The notes under the pieces were generated by a model that did no database searches, was not told where the DNA came from, and saw nothing but the letters and a program-made list of their open reading frames with translations. Of a DNA stretch of 64,000 bases, positions 46,201-54,410 are shown piece after piece. The DNA comes from Caenorhabditis remanei (taxonomy: Eukaryota > Nematoda > Chromadorea > Rhabditida > Rhabditidae). The position numbers were made by a program, and so were the translations under genes. Position 1 is the stretch's first letter. Each line of letters starts with the position of its first letter. The stretch lies in the NCBI RefSeq assembly GCF_010183535.1, contig NC_071330.1, positions 12,877,717 through 12,941,716 of the forward strand, written 5' to 3'.

Positions 46201-49200
46201 CCGACTGTTTGTAGATTTACGATGAGTAAATGTCGATTTACGAGGTTTCCCAGTTGTTTCATAGAAAACTAGTGTAGATTTACGGAAGTTTGTGTTGATT
46301 TACGACAAGTCGGGCTGAGTTTCACAGTATGGTTAGGGATGGATTTACGAAGTTTAGGGTAGATTTACGAGATGTCATTGTGAGATTACGGCCTTTGGTA
46401 AATTTGAAAGGTTTCGTGTAGATTTACAAAATCGTGTGAATGTCGATTTTCGAGGATTTAGAGCGGATTTACGAGGCGTGAATTCACAGGATTTTAACAA
46501 TGGATTTACTGTATTTGGTGTAGATTTACGCAACCTAGTTTTGGCTTATCGTAGTCTTGTGTCGATTTACGACACTTTCAGGATTTACGAACTCAGATTT
46601 TCATCAGAATTTTGTAGGATTAAGAAGTATGTGTATATATTTTAAGCCGATGAGTTTTGTTCCGGATTATTACTATATATTGAGATAGAGGTAGAGAAAT
46701 ATTCCAATCAAAGTAATTGATAGGGCGAGTATACTTGAGAGGTTTCGGATTTATCTGGAATTATATGACAGATTGTTGGACGTTTTTGGCTTTTGGTTTA
46801 TGAGATGTTTGAGCACAATTTTGGAGCACAGATACCTCTTATAGACCGGCACCCCTAGAATAACTAGACTATATATATATATATCATTGCTACTCGCCCT
46901 TTTGATGGACGTTTTGTTTCCGCTGACTCTGAACATTTTCCGTATTGATAAGAAACGTTCCTGGAAAGCGAGAAGCGTCTTATATGTTTTTAGACAGGTT
47001 TATGATTCATTTCATATTGTTTTATTTAAACACTTTTATTTGATATATTGTGGCATTGTATGCCGTTTTTTGGAATGAAAAACGGTCGAATTTCTGCTGA
47101 AACAACCCTAAATAGCCCGAGTGCTCTTCTAATAGAGGTTCTGACCACATTCCTTATCAAAAGACCGCTTTAGGAAAAAGTGAAATTCCAGAATTTTCAG
47201 CACGTGTCTCACGAATTTTCATTTGGTTAGCACATACCATGTGACCACTGATTACTACTCTCAAAGTATTCTTTTTTCGCAATTTCCGCCTGAAAACCAC
47301 TTCTTCTTTTCCGTGTCACCAGGTTTCATATTCCTTGAAATTTCACCATTTTTGATGTTTTTTGGCTGAAAATTTAGTTTTTCAAAAAAAAATTCTGATT
47401 TTTTTCTAAATATTCAAATCTCAGCCAGAACAAGTCCCTGAATACGGTAGATTTGATTTCTGTGCATTTTGTCGTGAGATATGATGCATTACTCTGAAAC
47501 TACCGTATCCTGGATGTTTAGACTTACAGACACTCTCCTCCCCTGGGATATGGTATCTGTGCATTTTGTCGTAGGATACAGTACACCAGATCTTACGACA
47601 AAATGCACAGATACCGTATTCTCCAGAATGCAAATTGTCGTGAGATAAAGTTTACACCATCCTACAGTAACCTCTTCAACTTGTACTACCGTATCTTCCT
47701 TATTCTACCGTAACCTCTTTTCTCTTTCTTTCTCTCACCACTCTCTCTAATTTTAGTGTCTCAATTCTACTCCGATCAACTGACATCATTGAAAGAACGG
47801 GTCGTTCACCATCACCATCACCACCACCACGGTCGCCGCTATCGATGGCTACAGTATCCACGTCCACCTCATCCACAGCCAATCTGATATTCCCTCCAAT
47901 CCCGGCACCCGACCCGTTCTCTCAATATCAGAGATCTCCGACACCGTCGGCTCTTCTCGTATTCCTTGCGGCCACGCCCACATCTGAAGATGATGCTCCG
48001 GGAGGAGCAATAAGTCCCCGTCGGAAATGGTCGAGTCAAAAAGAGGATCGCGGGACGAGAAGTGCTCCGTGTAGTGCTCGTCGCGTCGAGAAATCGATCT
48101 CTTTAGACGGAGACCAAGCGATCGATCGATTCTTTTTAAGTCATCGAACGAGTCTGTCGACTATCGAACAGGAACCAGAGTGTTGCTCAGGCTCTGCAGT
48201 GGAGCAAGACCATCCATCACCACTTCCGTCGAAAGGATTGATTCGAAAGTTTCGGAAACGAATTCTGAGTATTGATAAGGCGTATTCGGCGCCCGCGTGC
48301 TCATCGTCGTGTAATGGATCATGTACGGTTGAGGCTGAAATAAACTGAAAATTTATTTAAAAAATGCTAACTAGGAACGGCCATGGAGTCAGTGAGGAGT
48401 TATGTGCCGTGGCCTATATCATTGGAAAGCTGAGAAACCGCTGATTCCGAATATATATTCAGTTTTTGCCCTCGAAGTCTGATATGCGAGAAAAATGAAG
48501 TCAAAGTTCGGAAAAATTCTCTACTTTTCAAAACTTTGACCCCATTTTTCTTGAATACCGGATATCGAGGGCAAAAACTAAATATATATTTGGAATCAGC
48601 GTTTTCGCAGCTTTCCAATGATATAGGGCACGTGTCATAACTACAAAGTGACTCCATGGCCTTAGTTAAAAGCAAAAAAAGAGAATTTTGTGTTAAAAAA
48701 ATACTTTAAAATCGAGATTTTTGGGTTAAAAATCGTGTTTCCAATCGGAATATTTGGTTTTTCAAGTCGAAAATTGAGCTTTTTAGCTTTAAAAATTGCG
48801 CTAACGTCACGCCAGACTCAATATTTCCACTCAAAAATTGATTTTGCAGGCTCAAACAATTCGGGTTCATCATCATCATCAAGTGCAAATACTGGTTCAC
48901 ATAATGCTCATAGTCTTGTTCAGGGTGAGTTTGAGCGGTTTTCTTTGAAAATAATCGACGATTTAGAAAAAAACCGTTCTCCTTGTGATAAGCTAAGCTT
49001 TTAGGTCAATAGAGTGAATTTTTTGAGCTTTTTTTGAGCATTTTGACCTTTTTTGAGCACTTTTCAGGCATTTTTTGAGGATTTTTTAGGCATTTTGAGC
49101 GTTTTTTGAGCACTTTTTAAGGAATTTTTTGAGTTTTTTTGAGCATTTTTTGAGCATCTTTTGAATATTTTGAGCACTTTTTTGAGCATTTTTGAGCATT

Positions 49201-49994
49201 TTAAGCATTTGTTTCAAAGGATTTTGAACATTTTGAGCATTTTTAAAACGAGTTTGAGCATTTTGAGAAATTTTGAACCACCGCTGTTTCTTTCAGCATC
49301 GAACTCGTACTCGCCACGTGCTCGTCCGCTATTCGTCGACACACAAATGGCGAATCATCTACAGGATTCAAATATGAAACGACGTAGTCCAGTGTCACAG
49401 GTCGTCGATTTTGTCAGAGGACGGAATCGCACTTATTCGGTGAGCATTTTGTGTTACAAAGGGGGCGGAGCTTCAGGACATCGGGATGGAGGGAGCGGCG
49501 AACAGATAGATAGGGAAGGAGAACATTTGGACATCGGGACAGACGACAGTCTGAATGTCCAGCGGTCCACAAAAGCCGAATAGGACTTAAGAACGCGGCG
49601 CCAAAGACGCGCCAGACTAGCAGCCTTCGAATCATTCGGGTTTAAAATCAAAAAACTCATTTATCAGGAAGTTTTCTTGAAATGTTTTTCAAAATTTTGG
49701 ATTTTTTCGAACATTTTTCTGAAAAAACCTAATATCCACACAATTTCATCTCCAAACATTTTGCAGCTCCAACTCTCGTCGAGCCCCCTGTGCTCTCCGC
49801 AATCAGTGGCCGCCCGTGCGAGTGCCTCATGTGATTCCCAACAGTCGGGACTTCCGAGTCCGGGACGTCGTCAAACGATGAGTGGGCGTGTCCATCGTGC
49901 ATCGTTCACTGCCGGCGGAACACTCAAATCATTCGATTCGGGTCTCGATTTGTCATCGCCGACTATCAATCATACGGCACTTCTCATCAAGGAG
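22149..49994 (+). CDS. Large multi-exon Ser/Thr/Pro-rich protein, N-terminal part
   Basis: The exons are 22149-22218, 22981-23053, 35270-35448, 35740-35809, 35992-36068, 36161-36343, 37609-37812, 48850-48924, 49297-49439 and 49767-49994. Every junction is phase-consistent, giving about 434 residues with no stop, and the chain continues beyond 49994. The ATG follows directly after TTGCAG, so an untranslated leader exon or a spliced leader is likely upstream. The protein is mostly low-complexity: Ser/Asn runs, SP and TP sites, and repeated basic-Ser motifs (RRMRQAS, RNRSNS, RRES, RNRTYS, RVHRAS) resembling kinase or 14-3-3 sites. An acidic stretch (DETMEDESGMCVDD) lies in exon 7. No catalytic domain is reached in the window. 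It is probably a signalling or scaffold protein with a long disordered head; the family is not recognised. Introns reach 12 kb and are full of repeats. Confidence 0.7.
22265..22424. mobile_element. Palindromic MITE (family P), copy 11, in intron 1 of the large gene
   Basis: GAGAGCTTTCGGAAAAGTAT and its mirror enclose GGGTCCCACCACGAAACTAC / TTTTCGTGGTGGGACTC. It starts only 47 bases after the donor of exon 1. Confidence 0.85.
22702..22862. mobile_element. Palindromic MITE (family P), copy 12, in intron 1 of the large gene
   Basis: GAGAGCTCTCAGAAAAGTAT and its mirror enclose GGGTCCCACCACGAAAAC / AATTGTCGTGGTGGGACCC. Between this copy and copy 11 lies a GGCCTAG/CTAGGCCAC phrase pair (22450-22490). 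Confidence 0.85.
22981..23053 (+). CDS. Large gene, exon 2
   Basis: An acceptor (ATATTTTCAG) and a donor (AGAAA|GTGAGTCG) flank 73 bp, phase 1 in and phase 2 out. It encodes RASPALLNPLMPLMMTQMAF followed by SQR, a short Met/Leu-rich hydrophobic patch, the only one in this part of the protein. Confidence 0.65.
23749..23929. mobile_element. hAT-type MITE, second copy of the CAAGGCTGTC family
   Basis: The ends are CAAGGCTGTC / GACAGCCTTG. The flanks are AGTAATGA and AGTAATGG, an 8-bp target-site duplication with one mismatch. Orientation is opposite to the copy at 14272. It keeps the GGTCGAACCCTGG B-box-like core. Confidence 0.85.
23938..24398. mobile_element. Long TIR MITE (family Q), copy 4
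   Basis: It contains CAACTTTGGCTGTTTTAAG, then TTTTTGTAGTTGACAACTTTTTTGTAC with its complement, then TTTTCAACTGAAAACTGC. A second, more decayed half repeats to about 24620 (TGTTGTCAACTACAAAAATG). It directly abuts the hAT copy to the left. Confidence 0.7.
26350..26600. mobile_element. GC-ended inverted-repeat element
   Basis: TACTTGCAAATTTACGGCCC with GGCCCCAAGGCCCGGCTTC at the left is mirrored by GGGCGGACCGGGCCGTTGCAAGTA at the right. The AT-rich interior contains three copies of AAAAAATTCA. It is related to the elements at 146 and 29885. Confidence 0.6.
26600..27240. other. CT-rich stretch without supported gene
   Basis: Pyrimidine runs (CTCTCTCTTCTCAC, TTCCTCTTCTTCTTTTCC) give overlapping open frames on both strands at 26516-26975. 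Both look like composition effects. The stretch could be promoter-like for an alternative transcript, but no exon is evident. Confidence 0.4.
27241..27398. mobile_element. Palindromic MITE (family P), copy 13
   Basis: GAGAGCTTTCAGAAAAGTAT starts the element. The core is GGGTCCCACCACGAAACTAC / TTTTCGTGGTGGGACC. The right end decays to TTTTTTGAAAGCCCC. Confidence 0.8.
28062..28212. mobile_element. Palindromic MITE (family P), copy 14
   Basis: Standard ends and core are present. The preceding 35 bases hold the CCTAGAAACCTAAACCTAGGCC phrase that also accompanies copies 9-12. Confidence 0.8.
28682..28840. mobile_element. Palindromic MITE (family P), copy 15
   Basis: AGAGCTTTCAGAAAAGTATA and its mirror enclose GGGTCCCACCACGAAAACC / TAGTTTCGTGGTGAGACCC. 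Confidence 0.85.
29288..29436. mobile_element. Palindromic MITE (family P), copy 16
   Basis: GAGAGCTTTCAGAAGAGTAT and its mirror enclose GGGTCCCACCACGAAAGC / TTTTCGTGGCGGGACCC. It has the shortened core also seen in the copies at 4126 and 6757. Confidence 0.8.
29885..30105. mobile_element. MITE with TCAAGGCCCGG ends, second copy
   Basis: TATCAAGGCCCGGCTTCAAA at the left is mirrored by GGGCCGGGTCTTGACA at the right. The AT-rich middle matches the element at 146-355 (TCATCGAAAATGTGACCATTT, TTCTTCTAATTCTGAATGAT). Confidence 0.65.
30161..31306. mobile_element. Foldback element with near-perfect 497-bp inverted arms
   Basis: The left arm 30161-30657 and the right arm 30810-31306 are equal-length reverse complements, with only a couple of mismatches noticed (for example near 30303 and 30653). 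They enclose a 152-base loop. The arms begin ACATGGGAATGACCCAAGG and end at TATAGGGATACGT. A 61-codon open frame occurs identically in both arms on opposite strands, which reflects arm identity rather than a gene. I found no clear target-site duplication. Confidence 0.92.
31600..31748. mobile_element. Palindromic MITE (family P), copy 17
   Basis: GAGAGCTTTCAAAAAACTAT at the left and TACTTTTCTGAAAGCTCTC at the right enclose GGGTCTCGCCACGAAACC / TTTTCGTGGTGGGACCC. It lies about 300 bases right of the foldback element. Confidence 0.8.
32120..32139. repeat. C11-A9 homopolymer junction
   Basis: Eleven C followed by nine A. Two GATAGAGCGCACTTTCAT phrases lie just upstream (32045 and 32093). Confidence 0.9.
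32460..32880. repeat. GGGTTTCTAGGCCAC phrase cluster
   Basis: About ten copies of GGCCTAG or TTTCTAGGCCAC-like phrases occur in both orientations, spaced 25-60 bases. The same phrase occurs singly next to several family P MITEs. The local GC content is raised. Confidence 0.8.
33885..33904. repeat. Poly-C tract (20 nt)
   Basis: The longest homopolymer C run in the window. Confidence 0.95.
34056..34075 (+). promoter_or_regulatory. CTCTGCGTCTCTCTC block
   Basis: A CTGCGTCTC-containing pyrimidine block. Such blocks recur in this window ahead of possible first exons, and CTGCGTCTC is, to my knowledge, an over-represented motif in nematode promoters. The actual transcription start is unknown. Confidence 0.35.
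34360..34793. mobile_element. Double palindrome: two palindromic units in inverted orientation
   Basis: Units 34360-34495 and 34658-34793 (136 bp each) are reverse complements of one another and are separated by 162 bp. Each unit is itself a palindrome: AAAAAGTTCCGACATTTTTT, then CGGTGTTTGCGGACTCAAGCC, then the mirror. The same 55-base arm therefore occurs four times. Confidence 0.9.
35270..35448 (+). CDS. Large gene, exon 3
   Basis: The acceptor is ATTTTTCAG and the donor CAGAG|GTAAAA, phase 2 in and phase 1 out. It encodes a Ser/Thr/Pro/Asn-rich stretch including LRQSSATSPTSPVARNVYS, then RASVDVES, then a His/Asn-rich linker and KRPYTPGASPR. An internal ATG at 35281 could serve as an alternative start. 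Confidence 0.75.
35740..35809 (+). CDS. Large gene, exon 4
   Basis: 70 bp, phase 1 in and phase 2 out. It encodes EILHAQQSLRQLPSPSQTSP and HGS. The flanking introns are a few hundred bases and AT-rich. Confidence 0.75.
35992..36068 (+). CDS. Large gene, exon 5
   Basis: 77 bp, phase 2 in and phase 1 out. It encodes FMDGYRRRMRQASLNLPSES then QLLDE. The RRRMRQAS stretch is a good basophilic-kinase consensus. Confidence 0.75.
36161..36343 (+). CDS. Large gene, exon 6
   Basis: 183 bp, phase 1 in and phase 1 out. It encodes LGFPPVCSPPPEVFCGS, then MRNRSNSEVVRMRSSHSLGN and a Ser/Asn-rich end (PTSPSSSSNNS). The upstream intron contains a TGGAGCGCATTTGC / GCAATCGCGCTCCA phrase pair. Confidence 0.8.
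36492..36567 (-). repeat. tRNA-like 76-nt element, copy 1 (SINE or tRNA pseudogene)
   Basis: On the minus strand there is an A-box-like TGGCTCAGTGAGA and a B-box GGTTCGGATCC, correctly spaced, in a 76-base unit. Stem pairing is poor, so it is not a functional tRNA. Flanking DNA for about 250 bases is shared with copy 2. Confidence 0.65.
37298..37373 (-). repeat. tRNA-like 76-nt element, copy 2
   Basis: Same length as copy 1, with a better A box (TGGCTCAGTGG) and the identical B-box region (ACCAGGGTTCGGATCCCC). It lies in the same intron (36344-37608). A shorter, oppositely oriented relative (GATGGCGCAGTGGATTTCTCG) is at 36803-36850. Confidence 0.65.
37609..37812 (+). CDS. Large gene, exon 7
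   Basis: 204 bp, phase 1 in and phase 1 out (AATG|GTACGA). It encodes QLMQHRRESHTDETADDAII, WSTSNDISDETMEDESG and a conserved-looking acidic linker, then SAKSLKRPPDLN. Its phase-1 end fits the acceptor at 48850, and it is the last exon before an 11-kb intron. Confidence 0.8.
43060..43345. repeat. GTCGATTTACGAGG word array 1
   Basis: About a dozen copies of TGTCGATTTACGAG-like words occur at a spacing of about 20-25 bases. The 186-codon open frame here (RFTRGSVSFYGAYCRF style) is a repeat artefact. Confidence 0.9.
43935..44435. repeat. GTCGATTTACGAGG word array 2
   Basis: Some twenty TTTACG words, all in the plus orientation and spaced about 20-28 bases, with G(T/G)GT(C/A)GA before each word. 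Confidence 0.9.
45030..45560. repeat. GTCGATTTACGAGG word array 3
   Basis: More than twenty plus-oriented words. Periodicity near 20-22 bases is clearest at 45360-45545 (CGTGTCGATTTACGAnnTTC). Confidence 0.9.
46165..46590. repeat. GTAGATTTACGA word array 4
   Basis: About fifteen looser words with wider spacing than arrays 1-3. GTAGATTTACG is the preferred form here. Confidence 0.85.
47757..48322 (+). CDS. Large gene, alternative first or internal exon
   Basis: After an acceptor-like CTAATTTTAG the frame stays open through an ATG at 47845 (MATVSTSTSSTANL) to possible donors at 48310 (CGT|GTAATG) or 48322 (CAT|GTACGG). Both are phase 1 and fit the acceptor at 48850, so splicing joins CSSSC to SNNSGS. 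If unspliced, the frame stops at 48346. Content is Pro/Ser-rich at first (RSPSPSPPPRSPLS, IPAPDPFSQYQRSPTPS), then a more regular basic stretch (KSISLDGDQAIDRFFLSHRT, GLIRKFRKRILSIDK). It enters in phase 2, which does not match exon 7, so it is best read as a separate 5' start (or spliced-leader exon) for a shorter isoform starting at 47845. Confidence 0.6.
48379..48664. mobile_element. TIR element with GGCCATGGAGTCA ends
   Basis: GGCCATGGAGTCA at the left is mirrored by TGACTCCATGGCC at the right. Inside, GATTCCGAATATATATTCAG, TTTTTGCCCTCGA and their complements make a hairpin with a loop near 48525. It sits between the alternative exon and exon 8. Confidence 0.85.
48850..48924 (+). CDS. Large gene, exon 8
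   Basis: 75 bp, phase 1 in and phase 1 out (CAGG|GTGAGT). It encodes SNNSGSSSSSSANTGSHN followed by AHSLVQ. It accepts splicing from exon 7 and from the alternative exon. Confidence 0.75.
49025..49285. repeat. TTTTTTGAGCATTTT simple repeat
   Basis: About fifteen near-tandem copies of TTTTGAGCA(T/C)TTT with a period of about 15 bases. They fill most of the intron between exons 8 and 9. Confidence 0.85.
49297..49439 (+). CDS. Large gene, exon 9
   Basis: 143 bp, phase 1 in and phase 0 out (TCG|GTGAGC). It encodes SNSYSPRARPLFVDTQMAN, then NMKRRSPVSQVVDFVRGRNR and TYS. RRSP and RNRTYS are likely phosphosites. Confidence 0.8.
49767..49994 (+). CDS. Large gene, exon 10
   Basis: 228 bp, phase 0 in and out (AAGGAG|GTTAGT). 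It encodes LQLSSSPLCSPQSVAARAS, a PSPGRRQTMS motif, then RVHRASFTAGGTLKSFDSGL and SPTINHTALLIKE. This is the least repetitive and best-defined part of the protein in the window. The next exon could be 63525, which starts in a compatible phase. Confidence 0.8.
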
Positions 49995-50219
49995 GTTAGT
50001 TTAGAGTTTTTCGTTGAATTTCAGCCAAGAAATACGTGTAAAAATCAAAGACCGGATATCAGAGAGTACTCGTCAAGAGAGTTAAGAAGCGGAAGAGCTT
50101 AATGAAGAAATATTCAAGAAAATGGATCAAAATGGGCAAAAAGGAGCTATTTTCACTCTCGAAACTGCATTTTTTGCCTTTTTTTGCTACAGTATGCTCT
50201 ATCCCTTCATCCGATTTCT

Positions 50220-50482
50220 TTTGTCGATTTACGGAATCTTTCATGTCGATTTACGAGCTCTTTTGTCGATTTACGAAGTCTTGTGTCGATTCACGAGGTC
50301 TTGTGTCGATTTACGAGGTCTTGTGTAGATTTACGAGATATTGTGTCGATTTACGAGATATTGTGTTGATTTACGAAGTCTTGTGTCGATTTACGAAGTC
50401 TTGTGTCGATTTACCAGGTCTTTTGTTGATTTACGAGGCTCTGTGCCGAATTACGAGGTCTTGTGTCGATTTACGGAACCTT
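50220..50482. repeat. GTCGATTTACGAGGTCTT word array 5 (most regular)
   Basis: Thirteen words with a near-constant 20-21 base period (TTGTGTCGATTTACGAGGTC). It starts about 225 bases after exon 10. Confidence 0.92.
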
Positions 50483-51293
50483 TCGAAAATTGCGATTTTC
50501 TGTCAAAAGTTTCAGTTTTGCAACTGATTATTTATCATTTTCGGTGGTTTTTCGAAACTTTTTTTGGCGGTAGGTTACTGTAGCTTCTGTGCAAACTACA
50601 TGCTATCCTCTAGGAGTTTCACTTTTTTAAGCCGATTTTGTCACCACCCTCTGATCGTATTACTGTTACAATGAAGTGGTCAAGGACACCGTTTTGACCA
50701 CTAACCGATTGACTTCAGAAAATACTGAAATCCTGACATATTCTATTTGAAAATAGCTGGGAAATGCATTCTTCTTCGATATATTTCCATCCCTCTTCCT
50801 GTCAGAAACAGCCGGATTTTTCTAATTTCCTTTCCCCTTTTTTGTCTGCAATTTCAGATTTCTTCTGTATACTTTAACTTTTCACCCCGACAACACGAAC
50901 AGAAGGAATCGCGCGACTAAAGAATCGGAAATCCTATTTCGAAGTGTGTGTTGTTTTAGTCTTTTTAGTGATTGGCCATGTCACCAAATTGGACGGAATT
51001 CGATTTCTGACTATAGGCACACAGAGGGAAGACGAGAAATTGATTTGTTATGTCAAAACAAGGCATTTTTAGGCGAAATATTGAGTTTTTTCGAGATTTT
51101 TAGTGAAAAATTGGCGAAAAAACATGATATTTTGGTAGTAGGCGAGCGTTTTGAACATTCTGGACATCCGGAGAGACAGATATACAGATAGAAAGATAAA
51201 CGAATAAAACAATATGGTAAAACCTTGTTTTTGACTAAAATTTGACGTTTTCCTGTGAAAAAGGCGTTTGACACTGTGCTAAGAATTGGATTC

Positions 51294-51965
51294 GCTACTC
51301 TGTGAAATTTGTCTGAAATTGCTCGAAAATCGACAGAAATGACCACTAGACCGACTCCGTATCACCTTAACCATATGTATGCCTGAGTCGCTACTCACTC
51401 AATATGACATCAGACTAAAAGAATGTCAAAACCTTGTTTTTGACTGAAATTCTGCACTTTTTCTGCTAAAATTTGATTTGGCACAATGCCAATAATTGGA
51501 TTTTTTTGAATTGTTGGCCAAAAATGAGGATAGAAGAGCTCTATTTGGCTCTATTTGGCTGAAAATCTGAAATTCTAGCTGAAAATGACAAAAATTGCGT
51601 CAAGACCCGTCAAAACCGGTTAGAATGTGTACCTCGAGTCGCTACTCTGTGAAATTTGTCTGAAATTGCTCAAAAATCGACAGAAATGACCACTAGACCG
51701 ACTCCGTATCACCTTAACCATATGTATTCCTGAGTCGCTACTCATTCAATATGACATCAGTCCAAAAAATATGGCAGAACCTTGTTTTTGACTGAAATTC
51801 TGCACTTTTTCTGCTAAAATTTGATTTGGCACAGTGCCAAGAATCGGATTTTTTCGAAATTTTCACCGAAAATGAGTCTGAAAATCTGAAATTCCAGCTG
51901 AAAATCGAAGGACTTTCTCCGTATCACCGTAACCATACCTGAGTCGCTACTCACTCAGTATGACA
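51294..51965 (+). repeat. Tandem duplication, period about 347 bp
   Basis: GCTACTCTGTGAAATTTGTC begins near-identical stretches at 51294 and 51641. Each contains GACCACTAGACCGACTCCGT, then CTGAGTCGCTACTCA and CCTTGTTTTTGACTGAAATT. A partial third copy (CTCCGTATCACCGTAACC) ends near 51960. Confidence 0.85.
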
Positions 51966-52055
51966 TCACTTTTCTCCCGGGAGAAGCTTAACTCGCCTTT
52001 CATCTTCTTCTTTCCACGACGGCGGCTCGGCGGTCACGTTCTCTCTCTCGTTGTG

Positions 52056-52175
52056 TCTGCGTCTCTCTCTCTCTCTGTCGCTTTCTTTCATTTCCAACTT
52101 GTTTTTCTGACGACCAAGTTTTCGAAAGAGAAGAGTGACCGCCTCTCTCTTTCTCTGCGTCTCTCTCTCTCATCC
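52056..52175 (+). promoter_or_regulatory. Two CTGCGTCTCTCTCT blocks
   Basis: TCTGCGTCTCTCTCTCTC occurs at 52056 and CTCTGCGTCTCTCTCTCTC at 52154, with a third, shorter TCTGCGTCTCTC at 52394. They sit in a pyrimidine-rich 450-bp tract free of word arrays, typical of a nematode promoter or leader. No first exon was identified. Confidence 0.4.
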
Positions 52176-52457
52176 GGCGGCCGGTGGTCAGAAGAGGATG
52201 AGAAGAAGCAGAAGCACGACGTCTTCTTCTTTTTCCACTCCTTCTGCTGCAACATTTCGACGGCTACAACTACTTTGGGATTAATTCGCTTCCTCTCTCT
52301 CTTTTTTCCATTTTTTGATGATGTCCTTTTCCTTTTTTCTGCGTCCTCTTGTTTATATTCAGAGAGATTTCTTTTGCAAAAAATAGGGATATGTCTGCGT
52401 CTCTCTTGTTATCCATCTCCCAATTTGGAGAAGAGATTTAGACTAGAATAGAGTTTG

Positions 52458-52970
52458 ATATGTGGATTTACGAGGTCTTCTGTAGATTTACGAAGACTTG
52501 CGAAGATTTACGAATTTTTACTGTTGATTTACGAAGGCTTGTGTTAATTTACGAAACCGTTTGTGTCGATTTACGAGGTCGTGTGTCGATTTACGAGGTC
52601 GTGTGCAGATTTACGAAAGTTCACTGTAGATTTACGAGGTTTTATGTTGATTTACGGAACTTTTTGTGTCGATTCCAGAAGATTTACTGTAGATTTACGA
52701 GGTCTTCTGTAGATTTACGAATCCTTGTGTCGATTTACGAAGACTTGCGAAGATTTACGAAGTTTTGTATCGATTTACGAAACTTTACGAGTCGATTTAC
52801 ATAAAATTTAGTGTACATTTACGAGTTCTTGTGTTGATTTACGAAGTATTGTGTTGATTTACAAAACCCTTCGTGTCGATTTACGAAGTCTATTGTAGAT
52901 TTACGAAGTTTTTTGTTAATTTGCAAAACCTTTCGAGTCGATTTGCGAAAAATTACGGTAGATTCATGAA
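52458..52970. repeat. GTAGATTTACGAAG word array 6
   Basis: More than twenty words alternate between GTAGATTTACGA and GTCGATTTACGA. The spacing is about 20-30 bases. Confidence 0.9.
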
Positions 52971-53949
52971 GTCTTGGAACTTACCCCATTTTCATGAAAA
53001 TCTGATTTCTCCAGACCATTTTTCCACTGAAATTTCTAGAAATGATGCTTTTTGACCTTTTTTTTTTCGAAAATCGCGATTTTATCGCTGAAATGTCACT
53101 TTTTAGAAGTTCTCATAAAGTTGGACCCCCGAAATTGTCTGAAAATGGTTTTTTAAACTTTTTTGGAAATATCCGTTTCCTCTCCAAAGCAAAATACAAA
53201 AAGTGATATCTGATGTATCTTCTTCTTTTAAACGATTGATAATTTCCAATGAGAAGAGAGAAAGTGTTATTTTGATCAAATCGAACAACTTTCTCCCCAC
53301 TTTTCCTGTATAGAACTGTATGAAGATGAAGAAGAAAAAGGATGAAGTTTTTCGTTTTCTCTCCTAATGATCGAAACTGTTTCAATCGTTTTTATTCAGT
53401 TTAGACTTAAGGGGTCAAGTAGTAAAAGCAGACTCGGCCGTTTCGAAACATTTTTTGAAAAAAATTGAATTTTTTTTTGACTTTTTTTCGGAAAAAGTAT
53501 AGTTTTTGACTAAAACTTTAAAATTGAATCAAAATGTGAATATTTATGATAATTTTAGCATTTTCACTCTATTTTTCAAAAAATTTCAAAAATTTTTAGT
53601 AAAAATGGGTACCCACTTTTGAATCCAGGCCGACCGGGCCGGGCCGGCCTCGAGAAATTTCGGCCCGGCCCGATTTTTGAAAAGTCTGAGTGAAAGTCTT
53701 TTGATGAGAGATGATGACGTGGCATCACTCTTTTCAAACACACACAAACAACATTTCTAAATGGATGAGAAGACTAGGAGAGAGGGGACCATGATGACTT
53801 ATTCATGTCTAGCAGCCTAAGAGCGACAAAGTTGTCGAGAGGAGGTGTTGGCAGGGAAATGAGTCAGGAGAAGGAAGGTGTCCAGACTGTCTGGAAGTGT
53901 CCAAATTCCGTTTTTCTTTGAGGATTTCAGGCGACGAATCCCCGAAAAT

Positions 53950-54410
53950 GAGATATCTGGCGTGTCTTTGACGCGTTTTTTGATAGCTTCTTACCAAAAA
54001 ATACTACTGAAATCGCGAACATTTTCAGCATTACCTTCTCTGTCTGGCGTGCCTTTGACGCGTTTTTAATAGCTTTCTACCAAAAAATACTGAAATTCTG
54101 AACATTTTCAGCATTACCTTCTCTGACTGGCGTGCTTTTGACGCGTTTCGGTAGATTTTTTACTGAAAATCTTGAAATTTGCAAGTTTTAAGTATAATTA
54201 GGCGTAAATTCCGCTAAAATCCAAAAATCCACGAGTTTTGGCATATCTGGCGTACCTTTGACGCTTTTCGGTTGATTTTTTCTCCAAAAATCTGAAATTT
54301 GTTCTTTCTGGCGTACCCTTGGCGCGTTTTTAGCCATTTTCGAATCAAAATTGACCACAATCGATGTTTTCTCCACAAAATCCATACTCTGGCGTACCGT
54401 TAGCGCGTTT
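53950..54410. repeat. CTGGCGTxCCTTTGACGCGTTTT word block 1
   Basis: Seven plus-oriented words occur. The first three lie in an approximately 92-bp tandem unit that includes ATTTTCAGCATTACCTTCTC. Confidence 0.85.

Larger units (their letters stand above)
37813..47756. other. About 10-kb stretch between exon 7 and the alternative exon
   Basis: I see no convincing exon here. It contains a dispersed repeat related to 2480-2650 (at 38030-38215), CT-rich blocks (38800-38960, 41580-41760, 44460-44500) that may be alternative promoters, and four TTTACG word arrays. It also has several TGTGCATTTTGTCGTAAGAT phrases (40770 and 47460-47650). Confidence 0.5.
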
